DNA from: Neospora caninum Liverpool | Taxonomy: Eukaryota > Apicomplexa > Conoidasida > Eucoccidiorida > Sarcocystidae | NCBI RefSeq assembly: GCF_000208865.1 | Contig: NC_018396.1 | Coordinates: 6,715,295-6,779,294 of the forward strand | DNA length: 64,000 nucleotides | Direction of reading: 5' to 3' | Shown: positions 1 to 13,207 of the stretch, piece by piece | Layout of the letters: the number at the start of each line of letters is the position of its first letter | How positions within the stretch are numbered: position 1 is the first letter of the stretch | Translations under genes and position numbers: made by a program | Notes under the pieces: generated by a model | What the model was told of the DNA's origin: nothing | Database searches by the model: none | The model's input: the letters and a program-made list of their open reading frames with translations, nothing else

Positions 1-127
1 ATCTACATATATACATGCAGTTCCTTGTATATGTTTCTAGTGTATATACCCGTCTATGTATCCTTTTTTTGGAAACAGCTGCGGCACGTGGCCCATCTGC
101 ACTCTGTGTTTTCCCGGTCTACGGTTC

Positions 128-1851
128 TCACCCTCCCTGTTGCATGCGAGGCGTTTGAAGTGTGACGATCTTTGTTTTTCCCAGCTCCTTGGTCAGATCA
201 ATCGCAAAGTCTCTTCTCTGCAAGGCCTTGCGGTGCTCCACTGGCGGCGCGACCTTTTTCTGTTTCGGCTGGGGGAGATACGAAAGGAAATCGTCTTCTT
301 CCTCCTTGGCCTGTGCGAGCGATTGATAGTACGCTTTATCCCAGACCTGCAGCAGCCAAAATAAATTCCCAACGGGACACAGAACAGGAGATCGAGACCA
401 GCGCTGGACAGACATCACATCTTACGACAAAAAACAGATGAACCGCACTCCCCACGTGTTACTATCCTCGTTTCCAGCATGTTATCCCTACCCACCAACC
501 TCCGCATAACCTCGGCGAGGCTGCTTTTCCCTCCGCGTTTCCCTCCTTTTCTTTTCCTTAGGGCTTCCCTTCCGCACGAGCTGTTGCCGTGTGTCTCTCT
601 AGTTCCCCTTTGCAACGCCGCAGGCTCTTCGTTCTGGATTTTCTCGCGTTTCCTTGGCTAGAGGCTTGGAGGCGGACTGGGGTGGTGCTGTGTGGAATGC
701 GAATCCGACTCTTCACCCTTTCTGCGGCCCCTATGGAGCGCCTCTCGACCGCTCACCGGTCGTCAGGTCTCTCTTCGTTTCCCGCGATTCCTGTTCTGGA
801 GTTTCAAAGCGCTCACCTTCCGTCCGAGTTCATCCGTGCTGTTCACAGGTTCCACGTTCACTTCCGCAGTCTCTGGGCGTCTCGCATTGGTCGCCGATCC
901 CGACTTTTCTCCCTTGGTGGAAGCAGCGGCTGAAACGATTTGGGGCGCACTCGAGACCGTTGACGGGGCCTCGGGACGCGAGAACCCCCGCGCCGCATTT
1001 CTGGAAATCGACGCGCCTGCCGCAATCGCAGCAATTGACGCGTGGGCATCTACAGCTGCTGCGGCATTGCTGACGCTGCTTCCTCCGAGAGGCCTTCCGT
1101 CCTTTGCGCGCTCTCGCTGCGCAGCTGCCGCCGCCGCAAACACACTTGCTTGTGGCTCCTCGTCTTCAGTTTCCTGCCGAGACGCAGCAGGAGGCTGAGG
1201 CGCCGGAGCAGAGAAGGCAGGTGCTGGAGGAAAGCTAGATAGAGGCCCCGAAGAAAAGTTAGAAACGCGAGGAGGCGCTGAAGAAAAGTTCGATGGAGGT
1301 GCGGGAGAAAAGCTCGACGAGGGAGGAGGCGCGGGAGAAAAGTTCGACGAGGGAGGAGGCGCGGGAGAAAAGTTCGACGAGGGAGGAGGCGCGGGAGAAA
1401 AGTTCGATGAGGGAGGAGGAGAAGGAGAAAAGTTCGATGAGGGAAAAGGAGAAGGAGAAAAGTTCGACGAAGAAGGAGGCGCGGGAGAAAAGTTCGATGA
1501 GGGAGGAGGCGCGGGAGAAAAGTTCGATGAGGGAGGAGGCGCGGGAGAAAAGTTCGATGAGGGAGGAGGCGCGGGAGAAAAGTTCGATGAGGGAGGAGGC
1601 GCGGGAGAAAAGTTCGATGAGGGAGGAGGCGCGGGAGAAAAGTTCGATGAGGAAGGAGGAGAAGGAGAACAGTTCAACAGCGAGGCAGAATGCGGCGTCA
1701 GTGTCCCTCCTGCTCGTGACGCAGCAGCTGTAGCTACGGCAGCCTGGACAGCGGCAACTGCATGTGCGGACACGCTCTTCTCTCCAGGAGTAACTGCACT
1801 CGAAGAAGATGAAGAGGCAGGTGGAGGGTTCGGGGATGAAGAGAACGCCAT
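128..1851 (-). CDS. Hypothetical protein, two exons, with coding 30-bp minisatellite
   Basis: Function not recognised. Exon 1 is 1851-817 and exon 2 is 346-128; the donor (GGAAG then GTGAGC) and acceptor (GCTGCAG) are both phase 0 and give about 417 residues. The start ATG at 1849-1851 is chosen because the Ser/Pro-rich protein begins there (MAFSSSPNPPP); an upstream in-frame ATG at 2307 would add 152 residues of poor quality. Residues about 58-185 are twelve copies of a ten-residue unit (consensus NFSPAPPPSS). After an Ala-rich stretch, the compact charged C-terminus (WDKAYYQSLAQAKEEEDDFL, then LSYLPQPKQKK) looks like the conserved part. The TGA at 128-130 may be the real end, but it overlaps a good donor (GGAGG then GTGAGA), so further exons left of the window are possible. 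No signal peptide or membrane segment is seen. Confidence 0.6.
1295..1680 (-). repeat. 30-bp minisatellite, about 12 units, inside a coding exon
   Basis: Six consecutive 60-base rows (1321-1680) each hold two copies of a 30-bp unit containing GGAGAAAAGTTCGA. On the minus strand it encodes NFSPAPPPSS repeats. Two inner units differ (GAAGGAGAAAAG in place of GCGCGGGAGAAAAG), giving SPSP variants. Because the unit is a multiple of three and lacks stops, other frames on both strands also stay open here. Confidence 0.95.
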
Positions 1852-4192
1852 TGTGTATATTCCAAGGCAAAGCACACCGACGGAAGTCCGTGTTTTAAGT
1901 CGGGCGCTGCGTCTTGGCTCGTCGACGGGCCGGGAGCTCAGAGGCAAAAAGAGAGAGGTAGGAAAAACGCGGTTGGATTTCCTCAAATGAAGCGGTACGA
2001 TGCGTGCAAACGTGAAGCCTTGCCGATGGTCAGTGGCGCACAGGGCTGAGCGGCAAAAAACAGTCTCACACTTGTTTCGTTGCCGCGCTGCCGGCTCCCG
2101 CCCGTTCCTGGTCGCTTGCCACCGAAGAAGTCCCACGAGGGTTAAGTTGAAGGCCTTTCCAAGTGTTTCTTTCCGGCAAAAGGTGGGAAAGAGAAATGCG
2201 CGGAAAACAAAGACAAAAGAGCAAATACGAGATCGGTTGTCTGCGCCTGTGGCCGCGAAGGGGGCAACGCGCCCCCCGAAGGGAAAACGACGAAAAGGCC
2301 CTGTCACTCTTTACAGTGAACGGAACACCAGTGGCTTCAACAGCCGCTTTCTGGGAAGACAAGATGCAACATTAAAGAGAGGAAATTTCCCGGTACCTCA
2401 GAAAACTCCCTCGTTTCCACCGCCAGGATCCGAGACTGGTGCTCGCGTGCGGGCAGCAGCCGAAAAGATCTGAGAGAAAAGGGGGAAACTGAAAGCAATA
2501 TCAGGCAGAAAGGCAGCTTTCATTCGAGGTATCCAAGTGAAAATGATCCTTTGCCGTCTTCACGGAGACTGAAATCTTCTCACGGTTCGTGTCTGTCCCC
2601 TGCAAAGTCGTTCTGCTTCGCTTCTTTGCATGCGCCGCCCGTCCCTCGGCGATTCTCTTGGCACGCGTCTCGCCTGTGGCGAGGCTGTGCCGGCTTGAAC
2701 GTTGCCGTCGGTCGAGTAGGCAATCGCTGTCTGCCTTTTCGTAGCTCTGTTTCTGCTTTTCTCTGAGTATGGAGTGCAGCTTTCTTGCACGTATGCTTCA
2801 CTCTACAGCTACCCCTACACACAGCGTCAATCAACAAAACGACATCACAACGAGGGAAACCCGACTCCAGCTGCCTGTCATTCGCACTTCCTGCGAGACG
2901 CGGCTCGCGAAACGGCAACGGAGGGGGTCGAGAGAGCCGCCGCGCTCGCTTTTCTCGTGTTCTTTAGACTTTTCTCCAAGGTTCAGAACCCCTGCACTTA
3001 GGAGGTATAAACCAACTATCTGGGCACGTTATTCACGAGCGTTTTTCTTTGAGTCTTGTCTCGTCGGGGGAGAGGCCTCGAGCCTGTCTCGCTCTCTCGG
3101 AGCCTGCCACGCAGCGGGAGCCTCAGTCGCACGGACTTCTTCCCTCCCTGGTGTCGCAAGGGGGGGGGCGCCATCTCGCTCACAGTCAGCAGCCTCTCTC
3201 TCCTGTCTAGCTAGGTAGAAACGGTTGCATTCACCTTTGGGTGATTGGCAGAACCGTGCCTTTCTCGTTCTCCGGCCAGCTTGCTCCGATCTCGGGTTGA
3301 GACAGGCACAAGTTCCTCGATATAGCAAGCCTAGACTATCACCTGCATACGCACCACCAACGCCGGTACGGAAAGACCGGTGGACACGTACCCCCTGGCA
3401 GGTGCTCTGTTCGCTCCCCTCCGATGTCTTGTCATGCAAGTCTCCTCCACCGCCTTTTCTTTTGCGGTACCGTAGTGAACAGTCTCGTCCGAGGCGCGAC
3501 AGGGACCTCAGTAGGTCTCGGATTACCGAGTTTGTTTCCGGATGAGGCGGAGGAATATTCAGCCGAAGCAGAGAAAAAGAAACAAATGAAGGCACTTGGC
3601 CTGCGAGCAGTTGCTTGCCTTCTCTCTATCCCGACCAGCTTTGCCGTGCCCAGGCGTCTCCTTGTACATGAACGTACGACTTTCTCGCGCGAAAGCCTGC
3701 GATACCCAGAGAAGTCAGAGCGGGGATGCAGACGGCGAGGAAGAAGAAGGCGCGGGGGCGCGGAGTCGGGCCTTGGCGCAGAATGGTGCGGAGCTGTCCA
3801 GTATGAGCACACATAGTTGACAACCGCAGGAGAGACTCACGTGATGGAGCGTGCTGCGCGTCTCCGCTTCGGTTGCCGGGTTTCGCGTTCCGGACCGCGC
3901 AAGAAGAAAGGTAGACGAGGTTTTATCTTTGGCCCTTAAGAAAAACGATGCATTCCTTCTTTCAGGACTACTGGCGTCCTTGCCATTCGCGGTCTTCAGC
4001 GGCCAGGTGCGTGCGTGTGTGTTGTGTGTGTGTTGTGCGTGTCTTTTCCACGTTCTCGAGCGCCAGCAATCTTGCAGGCCATCGGAAACCACGTCCTTCA
4101 GTTGAGAGAAGCTCTATAACTGTGACCGCAACTGAAGTTTGCGCTGGAGTTGTTTTTTTTTTTCATCAGAACGCCTCAGAAAGTCCCTCTTC
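1852..4192. promoter_or_regulatory. Divergent intergenic region, putative two-way promoter
   Basis: No gene supported. The region separates the divergent starts at 1851 (minus) and 4193 (plus), so it should hold both 5' UTRs and promoters. A TGCATGC heptamer lies at 2627-2633; this motif is known as a promoter element and ApiAP2 target in Toxoplasma, but one copy in 2.3 kb is weak evidence. A short ORF at 3586-3816 begins with a signal-peptide-like stretch (see rejected items). Confidence 0.4.
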
Positions 4193-6042
4193 ATGGCGCG
4201 ATTCGGCGGGCACGTGTTCCTCGCGTGTGGGGCGGTGAGCCTCGTGGGTTTCGCTGTCCTCGTGCAGGACTACGTCCAAAACCAAGTGAGAAAACGCCTT
4301 TTGTGGAAGGAAAGCGGAGAATCCTCGTTTCCGGCGGTCCGCCTCGTCTCCAGTAAAGCCTGGCTTGCCAAGCACGCCAGCGTGCTAGATCGAGAACTGG
4401 TGGCGAGCTCCCGACTCGATTCCTCCGACACAGACATCAAATCCCTCCCTGTGTTCGCAGACGCAGCTGGGATCAAGTCCGTACCGATTTTTAGAATAAA
4501 CTGATTGTGGTTTTCTGATGAACAACGACAACGAGTCAATGACCTAACCGTCCGCGGGACTCAGTGGTTTCCTTCTCCCAATTTTTCTAATTCGCTCGTG
4601 TGCTTGGTCCTTTCCTCTGCTGACACCAAGTTTCCTGTACATAGGTCAGGAAACATAGTGGTCGACTTTCTCTCGTATCTCCTCTCCTTCTTGACCCTCC
4701 CCGTCATCCGCCAGATCTTCACTATCAATGAAACGTTCTGGAATAGCGACCACGAGGTACGCTTTTCATGCCGTTTGCAGTGTTCCTGTCTGGCTGTGGT
4801 TTTCTGCTGTCTCTGCTTCTCCTGTACCCATTCTCATTCCTCTCTTCTTCTCTTAGGCAACTCCGTAGTCTGTTTCTTTCGCCTCTCCCTTGTTTCTTGT
4901 CTCTCCTGCCTCTTGCCTTCGGTACGCTGGTCCCCCTCTTCTCCGCCTGCATCCTCCATGTACACTCTCTTTCACACCTGCCTTCTCTCAGCGTGCTGTG
5001 ACCCCTCCGGCTCCGCGTTAATCGCAGTGGCAAGCGAAGCCTTCTTTTGTCTGTCGTCGGTGACTGCTCCACTCGCATCCTTCCTCAACTATAAACAGTG
5101 CCTTTTCTTTGCGCATCAATTCTTGTGTGGAAGAAAACTGCGGTACTGCGTCGTCGACTGGGCGTGTGCTCAGCTGCAAGGGATCAAAACAGGTGTAGAT
5201 GTGTACCGGGATGAACATGGCATTCCATATATCTTTGGTCAAAATGGTAAGACTCTCTCCTTTCACCTTTCTTTCCCTCCAACTAATCGCCGCCCCCCCT
5301 TACGCGCGTAGAGTCTCAGCCATCACATAACAGTACATGCAAGGACTCGTCCTTCGTTGTGGAAGCGCGTAGGCACGTTCGAGAATCTGAATGCTGCAAG
5401 CCAAGAAGCTTAATGCATACTGGGGAAATGGGAGGCCTTTTTCATTTGATTTGTGCTTCTCTCTCTTGTGCCAGTTTCCCGCGGAAGAGCGATTGAAAAG
5501 GAAACAGTAGCCGCGCTTCGTCGCTGATGCATCTTGCGTCTGCGCTTGAATCTCAAGACAAAAGGAACAAATCAATCAGTGATGTCCGGAATGCTCTGCT
5601 CCTAATTATTCCGTTTTCTTCTCTTTCATCCGCAGTTTTCATTCAGAGTGGCAGAAGACGCCGGCGTTCAGAGGCAATTTTCTTATCTGGTCTGGCTGTT
5701 TTCCTTGTCAGCGGACGATGCCAGCTACGTCCAAGCTTTTATTGAATATACAGGTAACGCATGACGCCTTCACGTTCTTAAAGCCTCACGCAGAAAGATG
5801 CAGTGGTATAAATCACGGCCTTCGCCTCATGATTGAGTACGATCGCCGCAGCTTTACAAGCTCTCCTCTGGAAGGGAAAGAAAGGGGAAAAATAACTGTT
5901 AGCGGTTTGTCAGGATTTACGAATTTGACAATATGCTTTTCTATGCGTAAAAAAATCTATGCACAGGACTTCCTACACATCCATCCACAAAAAGCACCAA
6001 CAGGCATCCCTGTCCAGCGTTTCACATGTGTAAATGGATGCA

Positions 6043-6084
<42 letters not shown>

Positions 6085-9000
6085 TGTGTGATGCCACCTG
6101 GTTGTTGGTATTCCTACATGAATCAGAGTATAAAGGCTAAACCGTTTGATGGCTCATGGTCGAAAGTTTTCTCTTAACTTTCGTTTTTCGAAACCACCTG
6201 CAGAGCGACCCTTCCAACTTGAGTTTTTCCGGCGCGTTGCCTCTGGCAGTCTTGCGGCGACATTAGGCGAAGACCTAGTTGCCACTGATCACATTTCCAG
6301 GTGACGACCGAAATCATGGCCCAGGTAGCGTGAAAGAGCTCTCATGCTCCTCGTTTCGCGTTTCAATTCAGTACGCTATCTCGTTCATTTTCGGTAATGG
6401 CTTCTTCAACTCGAATGACGTGATTCTTTGGTTCATTTTTTCTGTTCTAGAGCTCACAAAGTCACACCCGTTCTGCGTACCAATCGCTTCTGTCGCCCCG
6501 ATTCGTTCGTTTTTCTCCAATCTCTTTCTTTTCCAGGCTCCTAGTTGACCGCGAAGCTATCGAAAAGAAACTCGAAACGATCCCACCAGACACTCTCTAC
6601 AAGCTCCGTCGGCTTGCCCAAGGTGGTCAATTGTTCTTGGTGGTTTAGAATGAACAGAGAGACTCCGCAGCAGACCTGAAGATAGTGATACACCCTGGGC
6701 TTCCTTTTCGTCCCCTGGTTCTCGATATCCGTCTCTGTGAGCGGCTCTACCACTCTGGCGTGCATTACGTCGTATTCCGGGCATTTTAGTTGCTTCATTC
6801 CGGACGCTGGTTGCTGTTTAGGAACTTGATGTGGCGAGAAACGCGCCGACCAAAACGTGTGTCGTAATTTCTTGTGTCTCAACTGTTCCAGTGGTCATGG
6901 GTGCTGCTATTTCATCAGCCTGGAGCGAAGCCGCTGCGAAGCTGCCAGCGAGGCCGATCGAGTTTGCGCTTCTCGACTGGGAGCCGTACACGGCGTGGAC
7001 GCCTAATGACGTTCTCCAAATTTCCGTGGCTTTCACGCTCTTCCTCAATCGAGGATTTACGGTCGATTTCTGCCGGGTGCTCCTAAAGAAGGAATTGGGT
7101 CGCTACTGGAAGGTACACACAGGCTTACATGGACATTCTGTTCAGGTGTCTTTTTCCATCTCTGTGTCTAAGCTCGCTCATCACTTGTTCCGTCTGTTTG
7201 CTCTCTTCCGTCGACCTGTCCCGCCCACAGCTCAAGCGATCTGCCTACGTCGCTCTCTGCATGCATATACTATTGAATTGCCCACGTATATAGATTTGGA
7301 AATGGTTCCCAACTTAGGTTTCCAAACGCATGGCCTTCCAAATGCTCTTTCGATTACGCCTGCCTTGCGTGTTCCTCTGTGACTCACCTTTTGCATCGCG
7401 CCCTCCTTTCGCCTTTTCTCTCCTCTTTTCCTCGACCACCAGGCCTTTGACATTCGCGTGACCGACCCGCGGATTCCATTCGTGAATTCGGAGGGAATCT
7501 TTCCTTCGCTCTTTGACCAAAACGGCTTCCGCATTTCTCTTCCCCCTGAGGAAAGAAGAGACGATGCTTGGGCTCGGCGCCGGCCGGAGCGAGACGGGGC
7601 AGAACAGAGACAGGAAGTCGGGAGTGAGGGGCCAGAAGCCGGAGAGCCTGGACATGGCGGAGGCAGTACAAGAGACGACGAGAAGGATCCTAAGATCACA
7701 GCGGGAAAATGGGTAAGCGCAGAAAAATTGAGAGCCAACAACGCGCGGGAAGAAAAGAAGAATCAAGTGACTCAGAGGCAAGAAGGAACACGATTGGAGC
7801 TGCGGATCTCTGCAAAGGCATATGCATGCAAATGAGTATGCCCGGTGATGGGACCTAGGATGTGTCGATCATGACCACCGGGCGCTGGAAACGAACTTGC
7901 GGGTTCAATCGAATCGTATGGAACAGTCTGTCATCCTCTTACCCCCCCAAGCTATACATGCATACACTTGTATATATATATATATATATATATACATTCT
8001 ATATCCCCTTATAGATACGCATCCCGTGACAGGATTGCGGAGATTTCACCGTCTTGTCTGCCACATCACGGCGCATTCTCCTCTATTTCGCGACGGACGT
8101 GTCTCAATTTTAGGGAGGCAGCAACAGTTGGGCTGTGTCAGGAAAGTATACAGCATCCGGGTTTCCGATTCTCGCTGGAGACCCTCATCTGGAGGCGCAT
8201 GCTCCTGGTAAGATCCGCAGGCTAGGCTTAGCATTCGATAGAGCGCAGCAACCAGAAATACGCAGAACACCTCTGTACATGGACGTTATGGAGATACGTC
8301 CGTATACGTATATACGTGCTGGCGCAGATGTCTTCATAGTTATGTACGAGTGGTTGTATGTGGACATACGAATGAAGCTCTCTACCTGTTGCTGCGTATT
8401 CAGATACATCTGCGTCTCTACGTCTTTGCATCCCTTATAGAGCTGTCTCTCGATCGTGCTCGCTTCTGTGTTACGTCTCACCGTGTCTCGCTGCTCGAGG
8501 TTTTCCCCCCGCTTCACTCGGCTTCTCCCTGTGTCCACTGCGCAGGTTTTTGGTTGCCACTCTTTCGTTCCGTCGGGCCGTCTTCTCTCTTGACGACTCA
8601 CTCTGACTCTCCGCGAGCAGGAGCTGGGAGCGGAAGCAGTCGAGGCGAAGAGGAGGCGAGACAAGCAGCCGAGAAAAAAAAACCATCGCGCCTCATCGGT
8701 GCAGCCTTCGTCGGGACTGGCACGATTTTCGTCGGACACAATGGCGACTCTGCGTGGAGTCACACGATCGCGCACACAGACATTGAAGACCTTTTTCTAA
8801 TCAAGTTGGATCCTTCCGGGAAGAATTACCTGTACGATGGACAGTGGATTCCTCTGCGTACGCGTGTCGAAGAGATCGCCGTGAAGGTAACAGACGCCAG
8901 AAACAAAGGAAAAATCGAGGAACCGGTGATTGTGGGGGCACCCAGGCGAGCTGCATGCCTTGACTGAGGAAAGTCAACCTTCGATCTTTCCGCGCCATAA

Positions 9001-9234
9001 CTGTGGAAGCAGACAGCTACACACTTGCACGCGTCTAGTGAGGAGGTCACTGTATGCGTCTATCTACATCGACGTGCTAACATTGCGAGATACCAAGGAC
9101 TAGAAGAGTAGTCGTGTGATGAAACGTTTCCCGTTCTGCGTGATGATGAGTTAAAGGAATTAAGGAAGAACAATTACGTGTCCGCCACTTGCATTTCCAT
9201 CTTCAGTGTTTTCCTGAAGGAAGTGGCATCTTGC

Positions 9235-9281
<47 letters not shown>

Positions 9282-12200
9282 TGTATGAATATAGTATACA
9301 TGTTTCTGCCCCCGAGAACGCGGATGTATAAAAACTGTATACACATGATGGTACACATTTTCCGTGCACATCTAGACGTATGGTTTTGTTAGAGAACAGG
9401 GTTTGAGTTGTCCATTTTCCTTAATGCTTTGCTATTTTATCTCTCTCTTGGTTTTAGGGTGTGGCGAAGCCTGTCAAGCGTTTGCTTCGTTTCACCCACC
9501 ATGGTCCACTGGTCACCGATCTGTACAAGGAGCTCCGCGAACTCGTGAAAGAGGATGAGGCGCTTGCCTTCGCTTCTGTTGCAGGTGAGTCTCGGTTTTT
9601 CTTCCAAATGCAATATAACCAACCTATTAAGGCTTTCCTCACGCGTATGCTCAGGTTTTGCGTTGCTTCTTGTTCCGTCCTTCGTGGAGTTGCCTTCCCC
9701 CTGCTGTAGGTCCGCTCCGGCGTCCTTCTCTGTAATGTGATTCTTCCCATGTCTTTGGCACTTCTCTTCCCTTTCTTTTCCTTCTTCGTAGTTCGTGTTT
9801 TTCCTCATATCAGCGCATGAGCACGCCCTCTCGTCATCTTTCCGCTTGTCTGTCGTTCCGGCGGTGTTTGTGCCCCACCGCCTTCTCACTGGGTTCTCCC
9901 TGATCTTCATGTTGACCCTTCAAGGACAACTTGTTCGGTCGCTCTTTTCTGTCCTTCAGTTCGTTCACCCGCCGCCGTCGACTTCACAGAGCAGTTGAAC
10001 TCCGCGAAGAACTGGAAAGACCTTGTGACACTGGTGCGTCCCGGTCGCCGTCCCGCCGACCCTGAAGGGAAGAGCAGCTGAAGGCACAGGGCGGGAAGGG
10101 TGGGAAGAGCATTCAAATGCGAGGAAGTCGAAAAAAAAGCAGCAAACCACGCAGCTGAAAATGCCAAAAGGAAGCGCAAAAGAGAGAGACGAGGGTGCAC
10201 GAGATGAACAAAAGGACGAAACTCAGGAGGAACGAAGCGGAGGCGACGAACCCAGAAGAATCCACGAACGTTGCTACAGGGACAAATGTTGTAGGCTTCC
10301 AGTGGCGCGGCAACTCGTTCTGGGTTTGCCACTTACAATGCCTCTGGTCCTCATTGTTCAAATTTCCTCTCGCTGTCCTCGTCAGGGACGTGTGAACCAG
10401 CAGATTGAGTTCGTCACAGTCTGGGCAACGAGAGAAGGGGACATTGGAGCCTCACTCACGGGAGGCGTCCCCGAACGATCCCCAGCACCAGACGGCGGAG
10501 GCGATTTCCGTGATGGATCCAAGTCGTCTTCCGACTGGAATGTGAGGCATGCCTTTGCACATCTGTTGATTATATATACGTATATGTAAAGGTATATGGA
10601 CATGGTACATCGATTATGACCTAGAAGTCGAAAACTGTCTGCCTTTTCGCAACTGGGTAGAGTTATTTGTATCCCGTTTGGGCCCAAGGTGATGGACGGA
10701 AGGGGACCCGTGAACGTCGTCGCGCGAATTCTGTATCGTTCCTGAGAAAGTGAGACACACGCAGTTTTCTGTCTTTTCAACGGTGGGCTTTCTGCAGCCG
10801 CGTCCGGTTTTGTTTCTCCTCTCTGTTTTGCGTCGATCTGCCGCCTCTCTCCCCTTGGCCTGTCTTCATTTCCCCGCATTCTGTAGCTTTCCAAGGGTCG
10901 CCTGTCTCTCACCGACTGTTCGCGTTCCTTGCACCGCTGGCTGGTCGGGTTTCGACACGTTCTTTCTCTCTCATCTGCATGCAGCGGTTTCTCTGTTTCC
11001 GCTTCCGATTTTCCCCAGGGTGCGGTGCCAACCGAGACGTTGCCGCACGTCATGAACCCGCCGCAAGGCTTCGTCGCCACAGCAAACTGTCAAATCGCGC
11101 CCGACGCAGAGGACGTTCTCGGCCAGGCCTATGTTCCAGGGTGAGGCCTAGAAAGGCCGAGCTAGAGGTTCGCCGCCCCAGAGGGTGTCTGAGGTTGCTG
11201 TGTTCCGAATGCTCGCTTTGGGGGACCCTAAACTCGGGACCCGAGAAGACGAACGCCACCTCAAAGAATGGGCATCGAAGCACAAAGAAGACAAGGGGGA
11301 AAAGGGGAAAAGGGGAAGAGACGAGAGATGAGGAGACCGGAGACCGCTGCAGTTTGCTCGCGCGAGTCTTTTCCACAAATGCAGCGTCGAGGATCTCGGG
11401 GGCTTTGCCGCCGCGCAGGAACGAGATCCTTGCAGGACAGAGGACGACCCAGCTCAGAACCGGAAGCAAGGCGCCGAGCGGGGAATGGAGGGAGGGGAAA
11501 AAGAGAAGGCGAACTTACGGTCCGGAAGAAGGGGAAACGAAAACGCGCTGAAGGAACGTAGATCGCCCAGACAGGAAGGGAGAGAAAGAGGGAAAATGGA
11601 AGGCCATCAGGGGCGCGAACCTATCGGAGAATCGGCTCTGGTGTCAGCCTCATGTCCCTGTCGTCTTCATTTTTCCGACTGTTTCTCGTTAGATGCCATG
11701 CTTTGTGTGTGGGGGTTCGCACAGCAATCGAATCAGAAGAATCCACGAGAGACTCAACGCGTTGATCAAAAGGAAGAAGGTCACCGTGCAGGACATGATG
11801 GATGTGCAAGTGAGCCGCAGGAGAAGCAGAAAGGACAAAGAGAGAGTTGAGAAGAAGAGAAAAGAACGGGGAGAGAAAAGAGGAAGAAGGGAGACAAGGC
11901 GAGCAGGATCTTGCCAGGTCATGAGGCAGAGAGAGACCTAGTAGAGAGACAGCACTTTCGAGTTGCAGAACCGGACTCATACAGAGCATGCAACGTGAGT
12001 GAAAGGCGGTGAACAGAATTAAGGAGAAGCGAATTCTCCAGACATCTCTCTCACCTCTCTCTTCCTGCAACCTAACAAACATTTGGCTTCTTTCTTTCTC
12101 CCGGCACTTCCGGACGCAGATGTACCGAGGGGACCAGCCCGAGCCTGTTTCCGTCCTATGTTTTCTCCACTTTGGTTGTGATTGTCTTTTCTCATTTTCT

Positions 12201-13176
12201 TTGCGTCTTTTCCCTTTTTTCTCTTGCTGCGGCGCCAGCTTGATGTGGAAAGTGTGAACGGCCGGGAATTCCGAGATTATGTCCTGCGCACTGTCCTCTT
12301 CGCCTTCACCACGTCTCCTTTAGCCGACTCTGAGAAGAACGGAGAGGGGAGCAGCGAAGCCAGCAAGGCGACACAAGGAGCAAGACAAGGTGAAGAAAGA
12401 GACCATTCTTCCCACATCAGCCCCGAGGCACGGCGAGTCCAAGAGATGTGCTCCAAAGAGGGCGTAACCCAACAGGACGGAAAGCTGTAAGCGTTTTTGC
12501 GGGGGAATCGAGACACGCTCCAGAAGTGTAAGTTGAGAATGGTGCGTGCCCATGTCCAGGCATTTTCTGTGGCCGAGAGTTTGCCAAAAAGAGTGTCGTT
12601 CATCGATGTTCTGAGGCGTCGAGGCGTGAGCCCCTCTTGAGTCATAGAGGCAGCAGCGGAACACGCAGTGTGGTAACTCGTTGTTCTGTATACCTCTCGA
12701 GACGTCTCGTGCTAGAGGTACGTCGTCACATATGCAGCTTCGTTGATAGAGGCATTTGTGTCTGAAAATCCACCTTCGAATTGGGCACTCGAACGAGGGC
12801 TGGAGATTGACGCTCGCCGAGCCTGTAGACGTACGCTTGCATGAGGATGAGCGCAGTGTCGATGGGTTGTGGAGTCTGCTCCTTTCAACGCTTTTCGTTT
12901 TCCCTTCTGGTCTTCTTCCTCAGCCTGGCAGACATCTTTCGCAAGTGGGACGGGAGAATGAACGTCGAGTCGATTGGGGCGACCGTCTATGAGGTGTGGA
13001 TGCAGTGGCTGCTCCAGGACCTCTTCAAGCTCCACAAATTCTCCGACCACGCTCTCTTTGTTGTTGCAGGAAAGTCTTCAGTCTTCAGGCTCGATTTAAC
13101 TGTCGTGGCATTCAGTTTCTCTGTTTGATCTCACCGCCTCTCCACGGCTCCTGTCTTGTTTCGGGTTGCATACAAG

Positions 13177-13207
<31 letters not shown>

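Noticed and set aside
1259..1870. Minus-strand Leu/Phe/Ser repeat ORF and plus-strand Glu/Lys/Ser repeat ORF (1293-1733)
   Set aside because: Both are other frames of the 30-bp minisatellite; only the NFSPAPPPSS frame continues through good splice sites.
3586..3816. 76-codon plus-strand ORF starting with a signal-peptide-like stretch (MKALGLRAVACLLSIPTSFA)
   Set aside because: Tempting as a small secreted protein, but it turns into Arg/Gly-rich sequence, has no splice support and lies in the presumed 5' UTR/promoter of the acylase gene.
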